Assembly: GCF_024398015.1 (NCBI RefSeq)
Contig: NZ_CP073747.1
Span: 1,994,501 to 2,058,500, forward strand
Length of the DNA stretch: 64,000 nt
Direction: 5' to 3'
From: Kordiimonas sp. SCSIO 12610
GTDB lineage: Bacteria > Pseudomonadota > Alphaproteobacteria > Sphingomonadales > Kordiimonadaceae
Part shown: piece by piece, positions 47,645 through 57,644 of the stretch
Numbering within the stretch: position 1 is the stretch's first letter
Layout: each line of letters starts with the position of its first letter
Position numbers and translations under genes: made by a program
Notes under the pieces: generated by a model
Told to the model about the DNA's origin: nothing
Databases searched by the model: none
What the model saw: only the letters and a program-made list of their open reading frames with translations

Positions 47645-48892
47645 CTACTCATAACGAAGAACGTCAACAGGGTCGAGGCTCGCTGCCCTGCGCGCAGGAA
47701 TGATCGTCGCCAATAGCGATAGGATAACCGCTAATACAACAGTCAGCACCGCTTCCACCCAATCAACTTCGGCCTTCATTTCAGTTATAAAGCGAACCGA
47801 TGGGTCCCAAAGATTCAGACCAAAAAGTGCTTCGATACCGGATTTTATCGTGTCGAGATAGGTGATAAAAATGGCAGCCAGTAGGCAACCAATTACTATG
47901 CCCAGTCCGCCAACAACGAGGCCAACCGTAGTAAACACTCTTGATACAGCGTCACGCTCTGCCCCCATCGTTCGGAGGATTGCGATATCCGCTGACTTAT
48001 CCTTTACCAGCATCAATAGGCTCGAGGATACATTGAAAACAGCAACAACAATGATAAGCCCAACCACAATAAACATAATGATACGTTCAGTCTGAAGCGC
48101 GCCAACAAGCGATTGATTGAAGCTTTTCCAGCTTGAGACATAAAGGCCAGAGCCCACAACTTCGCGGATACCCTCGAAATATTGGTCGACATCGTTCGGA
48201 TTATTCAAGAACAGTTCGAAGTTATTAACCTTGCCTTTTAGACGGAAAAAACGCTGAGCATCACCAAGCGCCATACCGATAAAGCTCTCATCAAACGCAT
48301 AAACACCTATTTCAATGATCGCGACGACGGGATAGGCTTTACTTCGCGGTGCAGAACCAAACGGGGTCGCAACCGAGGTGGGACTTAGGATTTTGACATT
48401 ATCACCAACCCCCACACCAAGCGTACGTGCTAGCTGATACCCAAGAACAACGCCGCCAACCTCACTTGTTAATCGAAGATCACCCTGCAAAACATTGTTT
48501 ATATTGAGTTTTCCTTCAGTAAAAACATCATCAGGCAATCCACGAACAAGTGCACCACGCGATTGCTGATCGTGCGTCACCAAAACCTGTTTCTCGACGA
48601 ACGGGATTACCTTTGTGACACCGTCAACTTTCTTAAGGTCGCTACGCAGTTCCTCATAACCTTTTATTTCACCGCCATATCCTTGCACGATAACATGACC
48701 ATGATAACCCAGAACAGAATCCAGCAATTCGGCACGAAATCCATTCATAACCGACATAACAATCAAAAGCGTCCCAACCCCAAGGGCAATTGCCACCATT
48801 GAGAGAATTGCGGTTAAGGAAATAAAACCGTCCTTACGCCTACTTGTCAGATAGCGCTTCGCAATACGCCACTCATATCCTCGCGCTATCAA
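47645..48892 (-). CDS. lolC: Lipoprotein-releasing ABC permease (LolC/E, LolF type)
   Basis: FtsX-family permease of 415 residues. One membrane segment near the N-terminus (about 24-48, LTAILSMVAIALGVGTLLIVMSVMNGFR region), a large periplasmic MacB-like domain (about 50-260), and three C-terminal membrane segments. Only one permease gene accompanies lolD, so the transporter is probably a homodimeric LolF arrangement, as in other alphaproteobacteria. It starts with TTG: GGAGG lies 6 nt before TTG at 48892 and no nearby in-frame ATG exists. Confidence 0.93.
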   Translation of the reverse strand: MIARGYEWRIAKRYLTSRRKDGFISLTAILSMVAIALGVGTLLIVMSVMNGFRAELLDSVLGYHGHVIVQGYGGEIKGYEELRSDLKKVDGVTKVIPFVEKQVLVTHDQQSRGALVRGLPDDVFTEGKLNINNVLQGDLRLTSEVGGVVLGYQLARTLGVGVGDNVKILSPTSVATPFGSAPRSKAYPVVAIIEIGVYAFDESFIGMALGDAQRFFRLKGKVNNFELFLNNPNDVDQYFEGIREVVGSGLYVSSWKSFNQSLVGALQTERIIMFIVVGLIIVVAVFNVSSSLLMLVKDKSADIAILRTMGAERDAVSRVFTTVGLVVGGLGIVIGCLLAAIFITYLDTIKSGIEALFGLNLWDPSVRFITEMKAEVDWVEAVLTVVLAVILSLLATIIPARRAASLDPVDVLRYE

Positions 48893-48953
48893 ACCAATCC
48901 TCCAGTCAATTTATTGCCCCAATCTTTTTGTCGCTTTGACCATAAAAACAGAA

Positions 48954-50261
48954 TTATGTCATCCGTGCGACAATAGCATCAAGTGCCACTTCCTCGCGCT
49001 CGCCTGTTGCACGGTTCTTTAATTCAACAACACCGTTCTCTAAGCCGCGTGGTCCAAGGGCAATCTGCCATGGCAGGCCAATCAGGTCCATATTTGCAAA
49101 CTTGCCACCTGCACGCTCGTTCGTATCATCATAAAGAACATCAACGCCAGCATCCATAAGCTCTCTATAAAGCTTGTCACAAGCTGCAACACAGTCTTCC
49201 TTCTTGGTATTCAGGCTAATCAGGCCAACCTTAAACGGGGCCACAGCTTCCGGCCAGATAATACCATTTTCATCATGGCTTGCCTCAATGATACCGCCCA
49301 CAAGGCGCGAAACACCGATACCGTATGAACCCATCTGAACAAATGCGTTCTTACCGTCCGGTCCTTGGACACTTGCATTGAGTGGTTTCGAATATTTGTC
49401 GCCAAAGAAGAAGATATGACCAACCTCGATACCGCGACCGGTTTTCAGATCACCATCTGTAACATCACAGTCGTCAGCATTATGAATTTCATCTGTTGCA
49501 GCATAAAGCGCTGTCCACTCGTCAACAATCGGTTGAAGGTCAGATGACGGGTCAACATCAACCATCGGATCAAGTTGTTCAAAATCTTTGTGGAAGAAAA
49601 CTTCGCTTTCCCCAGTATCTGCAAGGATGATAAATTCATGGCTCAAGTCACCGCCTATCGGCCCCGTATCCGCTCGCATTGGAATTGCCCTGAGGCCAAG
49701 GCGCGCAAACGTACGCAGATACGCGACAAACATCGCATTATAGGATTTTACACCATCTTCTGCGGTTAGGTCGAAACTGTAATTATCTTTCATCAAAAAT
49801 TCACGGCCACGCATGACACCGAACCGTGGGCGGATTTCATCCCGAAATTTCCACTGAATATGATAGAGGTTTTTCGGAAGGTCACGATATGATTTCACTT
49901 CACGGCGGAAAATATCAGTGATCATTTCCTCGTTCGTCGGGCCAAATAGCATTCTGCGCTCGTGGCGGTCTTCAATACGGAGCATTTCTTTACCATAATC
50001 ATCATACCGTCCGCTTTCTTCCCAAAGCTCTGCTGGCTGAATGGTTGGCATCAGCATTTCAACCGCACCAGCACGGTCTTGCTCTTCACGGACGATCTGT
50101 TCGATCTTTTTCAAAACCTTATGACCTAATGGTAACCATGAATAAATACCGGCAGCACCTTGACGGATCATGCCTGCCCGCAACATCAGACGATGCGAAG
50201 CAATCTTGGCTTCAGAAGGAGTTTCCTTTAGTGTGGGTAAAAAATAACGGCTTAAACGCAT
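48954..50261 (-). CDS. proS: Prolyl-tRNA synthetase, short bacterial type
   Basis: Class II synthetase of 435 residues. Motif 2 region with [17 protein letters not shown] and motif 3 with [13 protein letters not shown] are clear. The large editing insertion domain present in E. coli ProRS is absent, and the anticodon-binding domain ends the protein. This short form is standard in alphaproteobacteria; clearing of mischarged Ala-tRNA-Pro would need a free-standing editing protein, not seen here. Lies upstream of lolC/E in the same orientation. Confidence 0.97.
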   Translation of the reverse strand: MRLSRYFLPTLKETPSEAKIASHRLMLRAGMIRQGAAGIYSWLPLGHKVLKKIEQIVREEQDRAGAVEMLMPTIQPAELWEESGRYDDYGKEMLRIEDRHERRMLFGPTNEEMITDIFRREVKSYRDLPKNLYHIQWKFRDEIRPRFGVMRGREFLMKDNYSFDLTAEDGVKSYNAMFVAYLRTFARLGLRAIPMRADTGPIGGDLSHEFIILADTGESEVFFHKDFEQLDPMVDVDPSSDLQPIVDEWTALYAATDEIHNADDCDVTDGDLKTGRGIEVGHIFFFGDKYSKPLNASVQGPDGKNAFVQMGSYGIGVSRLVGGIIEASHDENGIIWPEAVAPFKVGLISLNTKKEDCVAACDKLYRELMDAGVDVLYDDTNERAGGKFANMDLIGLPWQIALGPRGLENGVVELKNRATGEREEVALDAIVARMT

Positions 50262-50437
50262 GACGTTTGATTTCTCTTTGTAATTCTTGTTTCAAAACGA
50301 ATATCTGTTCTTTTGCCGCGAACCGATGCAAAGAGCAATTCGTTTTTGATGAATTTACACCAATATACAGAAGAAAGCCATTTTACACCTTCAGCATCAT
50401 CAGTTGTGGCTTCATAGCAACATTCACTCAAAACTAG

Positions 50438-50563
50438 ATGAATGAAAAAGATCAGGCACTGTATTCGTTGGTGACACGAAAACTGTTAGCTAATAAATTA
50501 ACTGTCACGCACACAACAGATGTGTTGCTTGGATATGATCCAGGCTCAGGGAAGAAATATTGA
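50438..50563 (+). CDS. Possible small ORF, 41 residues
   Basis: In the 380-nt gap upstream of proS a plus-strand frame starts with ATG at 50438, directly after an in-frame TAG. It encodes a 41-residue peptide ending LLGYDPGSGKKY and stops 15 nt before a strong terminator. There is no convincing Shine-Dalgarno. No family recognised. It could be a real small protein, the last remnant of a lost gene, or chance. The rest of the gap (50262-50437) shows no feature I can support. Confidence 0.3.
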   Translation: MNEKDQALYSLVTRKLLANKLTVTHTTDVLLGYDPGSGKKY

Positions 50564-50577
50564 GAATTAATCTCAGC

Positions 50578-50608
50578 AAAAAAGCAAGGCTACATGCCTT
50601 GCTTTTTT
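50578..50608. terminator. Strong bidirectional terminator
   Basis: Thirteen-bp stem AAAAAAGCAAGGC/GCCTTGCTTTTTT with a 5-nt loop. It ends the nuo-birA-coaX-rnj-mce-DUF1467 direction (minus) and would also end the small plus-strand ORF. A second little hairpin (TGAGA/TCTCA, 50561-50575) precedes it. Confidence 0.9.
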
Positions 50609-50641
50609 AGTATTCTATCTCGTTGTATTAAAGCGTGAAAA

Positions 50642-50893
50642 TCAACGCGGTGCTCTAAAACTGATAACACCACTATCCACGAGAAAGTAATATCCGGTTG
50701 TCAGCACAGCAGCGATTAAAGTTGTATAGAGGGCCTTTTTCAGCAAATTAGGATTAGACGGCGCACCGGGTTCAGTACCTTCAACCACACCTTCTTCGCT
50801 TTCATGCTGCGAGCGCACACCAATCGGAAGGGCTGCGAAAAACACCATCCACCAAATCACAACATAAACAAGAACAATCGTTGCGATGTTCAT
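50642..50893 (-). CDS. DUF1467 family small membrane protein
   Basis: Protein of 83 residues with two membrane segments (about 4-24 and 54-72) joined by a polar loop. The segment WWMVFFAALPIGVRSQHE is the hallmark of DUF1467, found widely in alphaproteobacteria and usually next to mce or rnj. Function unknown. It overlaps no neighbour; the mce stop is 3 nt upstream. Last gene before the terminator. Confidence 0.85.
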   Translation of the reverse strand: MNIATIVLVYVVIWWMVFFAALPIGVRSQHESEEGVVEGTEPGAPSNPNLLKKALYTTLIAAVLTTGYYFLVDSGVISFRAPR

Positions 50894-50896
50894 AAA

Positions 50897-51301
50897 TTAG
50901 ACCTCTTCAAGTTCAACAAGCGTTCCACAAAAGTCCTTTGGATGCAGGAACAACACTGGCTTGCCGTGGGCGCCAATTTTTGGCTCACCGTCACCAAGGA
51001 TACGCGCACCTTCTGCAACGAGCTTGTCCCGTGCTGCAATGATGTCATCAACTTCATAACAAACATGGTGCATACCACCAGATGGATTGTTAGCAACAAA
51101 TTTTGCTATCGGCGAATTTTCACCAAGAGGAAGCAACAATTCGATCTTAGTATTTGGCAATTCAACAAACACCGTTGTTACCCCGTGGTCCGGTAGATCA
51201 ACAGGATCAGAAACCTTAGCCCCTAACGTATTGCGATAGGTATTGGCTGCCGCCTCTAAATCAGGAACCGCAATCGCAACATGGTTTAACCGTCCAATCA
51301 T
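50897..51301 (-). CDS. mce: Methylmalonyl-CoA epimerase
   Basis: Vicinal-oxygen-chelate fold enzyme of 134 residues that interconverts the two epimers of methylmalonyl-CoA in propionyl-CoA breakdown. Metal ligands appear in LNHVAIAVPD (His), MHHVCYEVDD (His) and GTLVELEE (Glu). Co-oriented between rnj and the DUF1467 gene, the common alphaproteobacterial setting. The mutase itself is not in the window. Confidence 0.93.
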   Translation of the reverse strand: MIGRLNHVAIAVPDLEAAANTYRNTLGAKVSDPVDLPDHGVTTVFVELPNTKIELLLPLGENSPIAKFVANNPSGGMHHVCYEVDDIIAARDKLVAEGARILGDGEPKIGAHGKPVLFLHPKDFCGTLVELEEV

Positions 51302-51324
51302 ACTATCATCCTTATTTACAATTA

Positions 51325-52998
51325 TTAGAAATCAAGATCATCGCTTCTGGTGATCATTACTTCAACGCCTGGGTTCTTTCCAATTTCACGGCGCGTGAAT
51401 CGCCGGATTGCAATACGAACGGCTTCCTCAACCATAGTATCGCTCTCGCGGGCGCGTGCACCAATCTTTTCAACGGCTGTTTCAGCGATATCCAAAATTA
51501 CATCATAAAACGCATCATCATCACAGCCCGCAATTCCCTTAATCGCCAGAAGCGGTTCAGCAGCCAATGCATTATCATCACCAAACACCAAGCTTACGAT
51601 AATAAGCCCGTTTACCATCAAACGTTTTCTGTCAACAATGGCAGGATCATCAACTGAAACAACTGATTTTCCATCAAGCGCAAGGCGCCCAGATGGTGCA
51701 TAATCTATTTTCTTGAGGCCATTGTTTTTGATTTCGATAATGTCACCATTCGAGGGCACAATTGTATGCTCGATGCCTAACGAGCGCCCAAATTCGGCAT
51801 GATGCTTCAAATGGCGGGCTTCGCCGTGTACAGGGATCAACATTTTTGGCTTCACCCAATCATACATTGTGCGTAGTTCAGAGCGACCAGGGTGACCGGA
51901 AACATGCACAAACGCATCTTTTTCCGTAATAATATCAATGTCTCTAGCTGCAAGGATATTGAACAAACTTCCAAGAACAAGTTCATTGCCCGGGATCATT
52001 TTTGAGGAAAAGATAACGGTATCCCCAGGGACAAGATCAATATTACGATGATCACCTCTGGCAATTCTGCTTAGGGCAGCGCGGTTTTCGCCTTGGCATC
52101 CCGTGCATGCGATCAGGATTTTATCCTTGGGCAAATATTCGGCATCATCTTCGCTTACGAGTGTCGGGAACTTTTTCAGGTATCCAGTTGCCTTCGCCGC
52201 CTTATATATACGGTGCATGGAGCGCCCCAAAAGAACAACTTCACGGCCACTTGCCTTGGCAACTTCCCCAATTGTCTCTAAGCGCGCGACATTAGAGGCG
52301 AATGTTGTAATCACAACCCGCCCTTTAAGGTCACTAACAAGCTCTTTCAGGCTTGCACGAACATCCGATTCAGAACCAGATTCGCTCTCGTTAAATACAT
52401 TTGTAGAATCGCCAACCAGTGCCAAAACCCCTTCTCTACCGAGTTCCTCAAGGGCAGTAGACGGACAAACTGGCCCGATTAAAGGATTTTTATCCAGTTT
52501 CCAGTCACCAGTATGGAAAATGGTTCCCCGTTCAGTTTTGATAACAATTCCATGCCCTTCCGCAGTTGAGTGCGCGAGGGCGATATAGCGAATATTAAAG
52601 GGCCCAACATTAAAGGCATCATAATGATCAACGATAACCATTGGAACATCATCAAACCCTGCCTCGTTCAGTTTATCCTGAATAAGTTCGGCGGTGAACG
52701 GTGTTGCATAGATCGGACACTCAAATCGTTGCCAAAGGTGAGGAATAGCCCCAATATGATCCTCATGCCCATGGGTAACGACAAGGCCTGCAAGCGTATC
52801 TTTTTCGTCCTCGATAAAATCGGGATCAGGAAAAATAAGATCAACACCCGGAAGCGCTTCGCCAGCGAACGCCATTCCGCAATCGACCATCAACCATTTT
52901 CCTTTATGCCCATATAGATTGAGATTCATCCCAATCTCACCCGAGCCACCAAGTGGTAGGAAAATAAGTCTGTCGTCACTGCGTTGCATATAGGCCAT
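51325..52998 (-). CDS. rnj: Ribonuclease J
   Basis: Metallo-beta-lactamase/beta-CASP nuclease of 557 residues with endo- and 5'-exonuclease activity in mRNA and rRNA processing. The zinc motif THGHEDHIGAIPH is at about 75-87 (His76, His78, Asp80, His81). Further motifs HTGDWKLDKNP, the beta-CASP region VSGHPGRSELR and PVHGEARHLKHH are present, as is the C-terminal domain. Lies downstream of coaX with a 20-nt gap. Confidence 0.95.
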   Translation of the reverse strand: MAYMQRSDDRLIFLPLGGSGEIGMNLNLYGHKGKWLMVDCGMAFAGEALPGVDLIFPDPDFIEDEKDTLAGLVVTHGHEDHIGAIPHLWQRFECPIYATPFTAELIQDKLNEAGFDDVPMVIVDHYDAFNVGPFNIRYIALAHSTAEGHGIVIKTERGTIFHTGDWKLDKNPLIGPVCPSTALEELGREGVLALVGDSTNVFNESESGSESDVRASLKELVSDLKGRVVITTFASNVARLETIGEVAKASGREVVLLGRSMHRIYKAAKATGYLKKFPTLVSEDDAEYLPKDKILIACTGCQGENRAALSRIARGDHRNIDLVPGDTVIFSSKMIPGNELVLGSLFNILAARDIDIITEKDAFVHVSGHPGRSELRTMYDWVKPKMLIPVHGEARHLKHHAEFGRSLGIEHTIVPSNGDIIEIKNNGLKKIDYAPSGRLALDGKSVVSVDDPAIVDRKRLMVNGLIIVSLVFGDDNALAAEPLLAIKGIAGCDDDAFYDVILDIAETAVEKIGARARESDTMVEEAVRIAIRRFTRREIGKNPGVEVMITRSDDLDF

Positions 52999-53018
52999 AA
53001 AAGAGCTTCTTTGTTTGA

Positions 53019-53792
53019 TTATTGGTTACGCTCAAAGATCAGTTTTAGACCTAATAATGTTAATTCACCAGAAACATGATCAATCGCATCTGTATGGTCG
53101 GCAAAAATCGGTGCAAGGCCACCAGTTGCTAACACCTTCATATTCTGGCCATGCTCGTCCTTAAGCCGTTTCACCAACCCTTCGATCATACTTACATAGC
53201 CCCAGAAAATACCATATTGCATAGCTTCTAAGGTTGTTTTGCCAGTCACCCGGGTATCTTCTGGAGCGCTGATTGCGATACGAGGTAATTTGGCTGCGGC
53301 CTGATTAAGCGCAGATAAGGAAAGATTGATACCAGGGCATATAATACCGCCGAGGTAAGCACCATCATTTCCAACAATATCAAAGGTTGTTGCCGTCCCA
53401 AAATCGACCACTGCCATTGGACCACCATATATAGCATCAGCAGCAACAGCATTCACGAGGCGATCCGCCCCAACTTCCTTTGGATTATCAACACGCACGT
53501 CAACACCCAACTTAACACCATCCGCGCCAACAACAATCGGTTCACAGTTAAAATATTTCTTACAAAGCTGACTAAGCGGCCAAACAACCTGCGGGACAAC
53601 GCTTGCAATAATAGCGCCTGTAATAACGCTAATATCGCGGCCATGAAGGGCCATCAAATTACTGATCCAGACCATATATTCTTCAACAGTGCGCTGATCG
53701 GCTGTTGAAATACGCCATTGTTCGGCAATTTCATCGCCGTCAATAAGAGCAAATACTGTGTTTGTGTTGCCTGCATCAATCGTCAACAACAT
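53019..53792 (-). CDS. coaX: Type III pantothenate kinase
   Basis: First step of coenzyme A synthesis; 257 residues, ASKHA fold. Phosphate-binding loop LLTIDAGNTNTVFAL (Asp6), catalytic-region GADRLVNAVAA and VVDFGTATTFD are conserved. Type III enzymes are not feedback-inhibited by CoA. Lies between birA and rnj. Confidence 0.96.
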   Translation of the reverse strand: MLLTIDAGNTNTVFALIDGDEIAEQWRISTADQRTVEEYMVWISNLMALHGRDISVITGAIIASVVPQVVWPLSQLCKKYFNCEPIVVGADGVKLGVDVRVDNPKEVGADRLVNAVAADAIYGGPMAVVDFGTATTFDIVGNDGAYLGGIICPGINLSLSALNQAAAKLPRIAISAPEDTRVTGKTTLEAMQYGIFWGYVSMIEGLVKRLKDEHGQNMKVLATGGLAPIFADHTDAIDHVSGELTLLGLKLIFERNQ

Positions 53793-53838
53793 TTGAAAAA
53801 CCTTTCATCCCTAATTATGGGATTAACTCTTTATCGCT

Positions 53839-54621
53839 TTACTTATTAGTGGGGAATACATCCCCAGCATATATCCTCAAAATATTGCCGTCATTCTTCA
53901 GAACTTCCAGTCCACCATCATCAGCGAGTGACTGGGGCGTTCCAACAAAAATCTCGTTAGCCGTCCTGATTTCACGCTCTTCACCAAGTCCCCAACTGTG
54001 TTCACTCCATTCACGGTAAACATGGGCCGGGTTCGATACATCAAATGCTTCCAACCGCGTGTACACATGATCTGCCAAAACCTTAAATGCTTCAGATACC
54101 GACCTTACGGCCCCAGAATGCTCCAACAAGGAAGTCGCTGAGAATGCAGCATCGCAAGGAAAATGCATTAAATTGACGCCAATGCCAATCACAACATAGT
54201 CAAGTTGCCCCTTAGACTTCGCACTGCTCTCGATCAATATGCCTGACGCCTTCTTATCAGATAACAAAATATCGTTTGGCCACTTACATTTAACCGACGT
54301 TGGATCAACACCAAGTGACACAAACATATCACGAACTGCCAGGGCAGTTATAAAAGGCAGTGATGTTAAATCACTTAAAGTAAGCGCAGGACGCCATAGT
54401 AAGCTACAGTATAAATTCCCCGCATTTGAGGTCCATTCCCGACCGCGGCGCCCGCGCCCGGAGGTTTGCTCTTTCGCGGTGATCCAAAGTGCTTTTTCGC
54501 TAGGTTCATTGACTGCGATTTGCGACGCAACTGTATTGGTACTATCACATTGTTGATAAAAACGAACCCTGACGCCGCCAGGCGCCAAGGCTGTCCAATC
54601 TTCAAACTGTTCTATGGTCAC
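53839..54621 (-). CDS. birA: Biotin--[acetyl-CoA-carboxylase] ligase
   Basis: Attaches biotin to carboxylase carrier domains; 260 residues. Biotinyl-AMP loop SGRGRRGREWTS, strand motif GNLYCSLLWRP and KCKWPNDILL (catalytic Lys) are present. No N-terminal helix-turn-helix, so it is a monofunctional ligase, not the E. coli repressor type. Located 10 nt after nuoN, as in many alphaproteobacteria, and probably transcribed with the complex I genes. Confidence 0.94.
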   Translation of the reverse strand: MTIEQFEDWTALAPGGVRVRFYQQCDSTNTVASQIAVNEPSEKALWITAKEQTSGRGRRGREWTSNAGNLYCSLLWRPALTLSDLTSLPFITALAVRDMFVSLGVDPTSVKCKWPNDILLSDKKASGILIESSAKSKGQLDYVVIGIGVNLMHFPCDAAFSATSLLEHSGAVRSVSEAFKVLADHVYTRLEAFDVSNPAHVYREWSEHSWGLGEEREIRTANEIFVGTPQSLADDGGLEVLKNDGNILRIYAGDVFPTNK

Positions 54622-54631
54622 AGTGGCTCAC

Positions 54632-56083
54632 TTAAAAAATAAGTGAACTGGCGCCCCATGCTGCTGCCGCTGTTAACGGAGCAATCAAGAGGTATCCCAC
54701 TGGTGAGTTTAAAATCGCGCTAACACCAATCACCGCAGTCAGGCTGCGTGACCCAACAGGTTCAAACGCATCAGCAGGATCATTAAAGAACATAATCTTG
54801 ATGATATTCAGATAATAGAACGCACCGATTACACTCGTTACAACCCCAACTACAGCAAGTGGAATAAGGCCTGCCTCAACCGCAGCAAGGAAAACATACC
54901 ATTTACCAATGAAACCAGCCAGAAGCGGGATACCGGCAAGCGAGAACATAAATGTAGCAATCGCAATAGCCATTGGCAGGTTGTTCTGCGACAGACCTGA
55001 AAGGTCTTCAATCTCTTCAACCATACCATCCGCGCGGCGCATAGTCAGGATTGCAGCGAAAGAGCCAAGTGTCATTGTTAGGTAGATTGCAAGGTAAATC
55101 AAAAGCGCTTCGATACCTTTTTCTGTGCCAGCTGCTAAACCCATCAGGCCATAACCGATGTGACCAATGGAGGAATAAGCCATAAGACGCTTGATATTTT
55201 TCTGAACAAGCGCAAGGAAAGCACCAGCGATCATGGACGCTAGTGAGATAAAGACAATAACCTGCTGCCATTCATGTTGCATTTCAGGGAATGCACTGAT
55301 CATCACGCGAATAAAGAGGCCAAAAGCCGCAACCTTAGGCGCTGCTGCAAAAAATGCAGTAACAGGGGTTGGCGATCCTTCATAAACATCTGGTGTCCAC
55401 ATGTGAAACGGAACAGCAGATACCTTGAAAGCAAAGCCAGAGATCATGAAGACCATACCAATGATGACACCAAGCGATGCATCTGCCCCGCCCTTAAGCG
55501 TTTCGGCAAGTACGTCAAAATTCACACTACCGGCGAAACCGTAAACGAGCGAAATACCATAGAGAAGCATGCCCGAACTTAGGGCACCCAATACAAAGTA
55601 TTTCAAGCCTGCCTCAGTTGAGCGTGTGCGGTCCCGGTTCATCGCGGCAAGGACGTAAAGCGATAAACTTTGAAGTTCTAGCCCCATGTAAAGCGACAAA
55701 AGGCTGTTTGCAGATACCATCAGCATCATACCCAGCGTCGCAAGCAAGATTAGAATAGGATATTCAAATTTCGCTATATCATGGTCTTTCAGATAGTTGG
55801 TAGAAATTAGCATCGCGACACCAGAACCGATCAAAATCAGAACTTTGGTAAAGATCGCAAAACTATCAGAAACAAACATATCATTGAAGGTAAGCTGTCG
55901 CTCAAAGCCCACCTGTGTAAGCATCACGAAACCAGTGATCACAAGTAGAGCAATTGACAACACAGTAACCTGTGAAAAGCTTTTGTTACCGCGAAATACC
56001 CCAACCATAAGAAGGATCATCGAACCAATCGCCAAGATCAATTCTGGCAGTACGGGAACAAGATTTGGAAGTTGTCCGGTCAT
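54632..56083 (-). CDS. nuoN: NADH-quinone oxidoreductase subunit N
   Basis: Antiporter-like membrane subunit of complex I; 483 residues with about 14 membrane segments. Typical features are the charged LRYFVLGALSSGMLLYG-like KYFVLGALSSGMLLYG, FHMWTPDVYEGSPTPVTAF and KNIKRLMAYSSIGHIGY (lysine of the broken helix TM8 region). Last of the nuo genes; birA follows. Confidence 0.97.
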   Translation of the reverse strand: MTGQLPNLVPVLPELILAIGSMILLMVGVFRGNKSFSQVTVLSIALLVITGFVMLTQVGFERQLTFNDMFVSDSFAIFTKVLILIGSGVAMLISTNYLKDHDIAKFEYPILILLATLGMMLMVSANSLLSLYMGLELQSLSLYVLAAMNRDRTRSTEAGLKYFVLGALSSGMLLYGISLVYGFAGSVNFDVLAETLKGGADASLGVIIGMVFMISGFAFKVSAVPFHMWTPDVYEGSPTPVTAFFAAAPKVAAFGLFIRVMISAFPEMQHEWQQVIVFISLASMIAGAFLALVQKNIKRLMAYSSIGHIGYGLMGLAAGTEKGIEALLIYLAIYLTMTLGSFAAILTMRRADGMVEEIEDLSGLSQNNLPMAIAIATFMFSLAGIPLLAGFIGKWYVFLAAVEAGLIPLAVVGVVTSVIGAFYYLNIIKIMFFNDPADAFEPVGSRSLTAVIGVSAILNSPVGYLLIAPLTAAAAWGASSLIF

Positions 56084-56096
56084 CGGATTCTCACTC

Positions 56097-57626
56097 CTAA
56101 TGGGAAGCCTGAGAAGCAGTTACAGCTTTCGCCTGCTCCTCGGCAACAGTGGGGAAATTCTTATCTATAAGGTTTGCAACAGAGGCATGAATAGGCTCTA
56201 GGAAGCTATTCGGATAAATACCCATCCAGAGAACCACAGCAATCAAAGGTGCAAAAATAATTTTTTCACGCAGGTTCAGATCAGGCATTGCCTTCACGTC
56301 ATCTTTCGTCAACTCACCAAACAATAGGCGCCACACAAGATAAAGCATATAGGCAGCGCCAAGGATCACACCAAAGGCAGCGCCGAAAGCAACCCAGCTA
56401 TTATACGTAAACGCACCGTTTAAGACGATAAACTCACCAACGAAGCCACTCGTTCCCGGAAGACCAATGGACGCCATTGAGAAAAAGACAAATGTTACCG
56501 CGTAAAGCTTCATATTATTTGCAAGGCCGCCATAGCGCTTAATTTCACGCGTGTGCAGGCGGTCATAAATTACACCAACGCCAAGGAACAATGCACCTGA
56601 AACTACACCGTGGCTCAACATCTGGAAGATCGACCCTTCAATACCGTTTGTGTTCAGAACAAAAATACCGATAGTCACAAATCCCATATGCGCCACTGAG
56701 GAATATGCAATCAGCTTCTTAATGTCTTCCTGAACAAGCGCAACAAGTGATGTGTAAATCACAGCAACAATCGATAACGCGAGGACAAGCCATGCAAACT
56801 CTTGCGAGGCATCAGGGAACATTGGCAGGCTAAATCGAAGGAAACCATATCCACCCATTTTCAGAAGTACACCAGCCAGGATAACCGATCCCGCCGTTGG
56901 TGCCTGAACGTGCGCATCCGGAAGCCACGTATGAACAGGCCACATTGGCATCTTCACTGCGAAGGACGCAAAGAAGGCAAACCATAGCCAGTTTTGAACA
57001 TGAGGATCAAAACCGTGCTCCATCAGCGCAGGAATATCTGTTGTACCGGCCTCAATGAACATATAGAGGACCGCGATCAACATAAATACAGAACCAAGAA
57101 GCGTGTAGAGGAAGAATTTAAAGCTTGCGTAAATACGGTTCACGCCGCCCCAAACACCAATGATCAAATACATTGGAATAAGGCCACCTTCAAAGAACAC
57201 ATAGAAGAGGAAGATATCAAGCGCTGAGAAAACACCAATCATCAGTGTTTCAAGCACAAGGAACGCAACCATATATTCTTTTACGCGGTTCTCAACACCC
57301 CAGCTCGAGAGGATAACAATTGGCATAAGGAACGCTGTCAGAATAATGAACAGAACTGAAATGCCGTCCACGCCAACATAATAGCTGATGCTGTCACCAA
57401 TCCATTTGTATTTTTCAACAAACTGGAACTCGGCAGATCCATTATCGAATCCCACCCAAAGGAAAATGCTTAGGATGAAGGTTACAATTGTCGTCAGGAG
57501 CGCAACCTGGCGAATATTGCGTTTCTCAATCTCTTTATCTGCATTGCGGATCATCAGAATGACCAAGGCACCGATCATCGGTGCGATCATCATGAGGGAA
57601 AGAAGATAGTTATCTAGAAATTCCAT
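56097..57626 (-). CDS. nuoM: NADH-quinone oxidoreductase subunit M
   Basis: Antiporter-like proton-pumping subunit, 509 residues and about 14 membrane segments. Conserved elements: YYVGVDGISVLFIILT, VKMPMWPVHTWLPDAHVQ, KKLIAYSSVAHMGFVTIG and LPGTSGFVGEF. Spaced 13 nt before nuoN. Confidence 0.97.
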   Translation of the reverse strand: MEFLDNYLLSLMMIAPMIGALVILMIRNADKEIEKRNIRQVALLTTIVTFILSIFLWVGFDNGSAEFQFVEKYKWIGDSISYYVGVDGISVLFIILTAFLMPIVILSSWGVENRVKEYMVAFLVLETLMIGVFSALDIFLFYVFFEGGLIPMYLIIGVWGGVNRIYASFKFFLYTLLGSVFMLIAVLYMFIEAGTTDIPALMEHGFDPHVQNWLWFAFFASFAVKMPMWPVHTWLPDAHVQAPTAGSVILAGVLLKMGGYGFLRFSLPMFPDASQEFAWLVLALSIVAVIYTSLVALVQEDIKKLIAYSSVAHMGFVTIGIFVLNTNGIEGSIFQMLSHGVVSGALFLGVGVIYDRLHTREIKRYGGLANNMKLYAVTFVFFSMASIGLPGTSGFVGEFIVLNGAFTYNSWVAFGAAFGVILGAAYMLYLVWRLLFGELTKDDVKAMPDLNLREKIIFAPLIAVVLWMGIYPNSFLEPIHASVANLIDKNFPTVAEEQAKAVTASQASH

Positions 57627-57644
57627 TGTAAGTCTTCCCTACCC

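Noticed and set aside
50307-50323. GTTC-N9-GAAC upstream of proS as a LexA box
   Set aside because: Spacing and orientation do not match the alphaproteobacterial GTTC-N7-GTTC operator, and proS is not an SOS gene.
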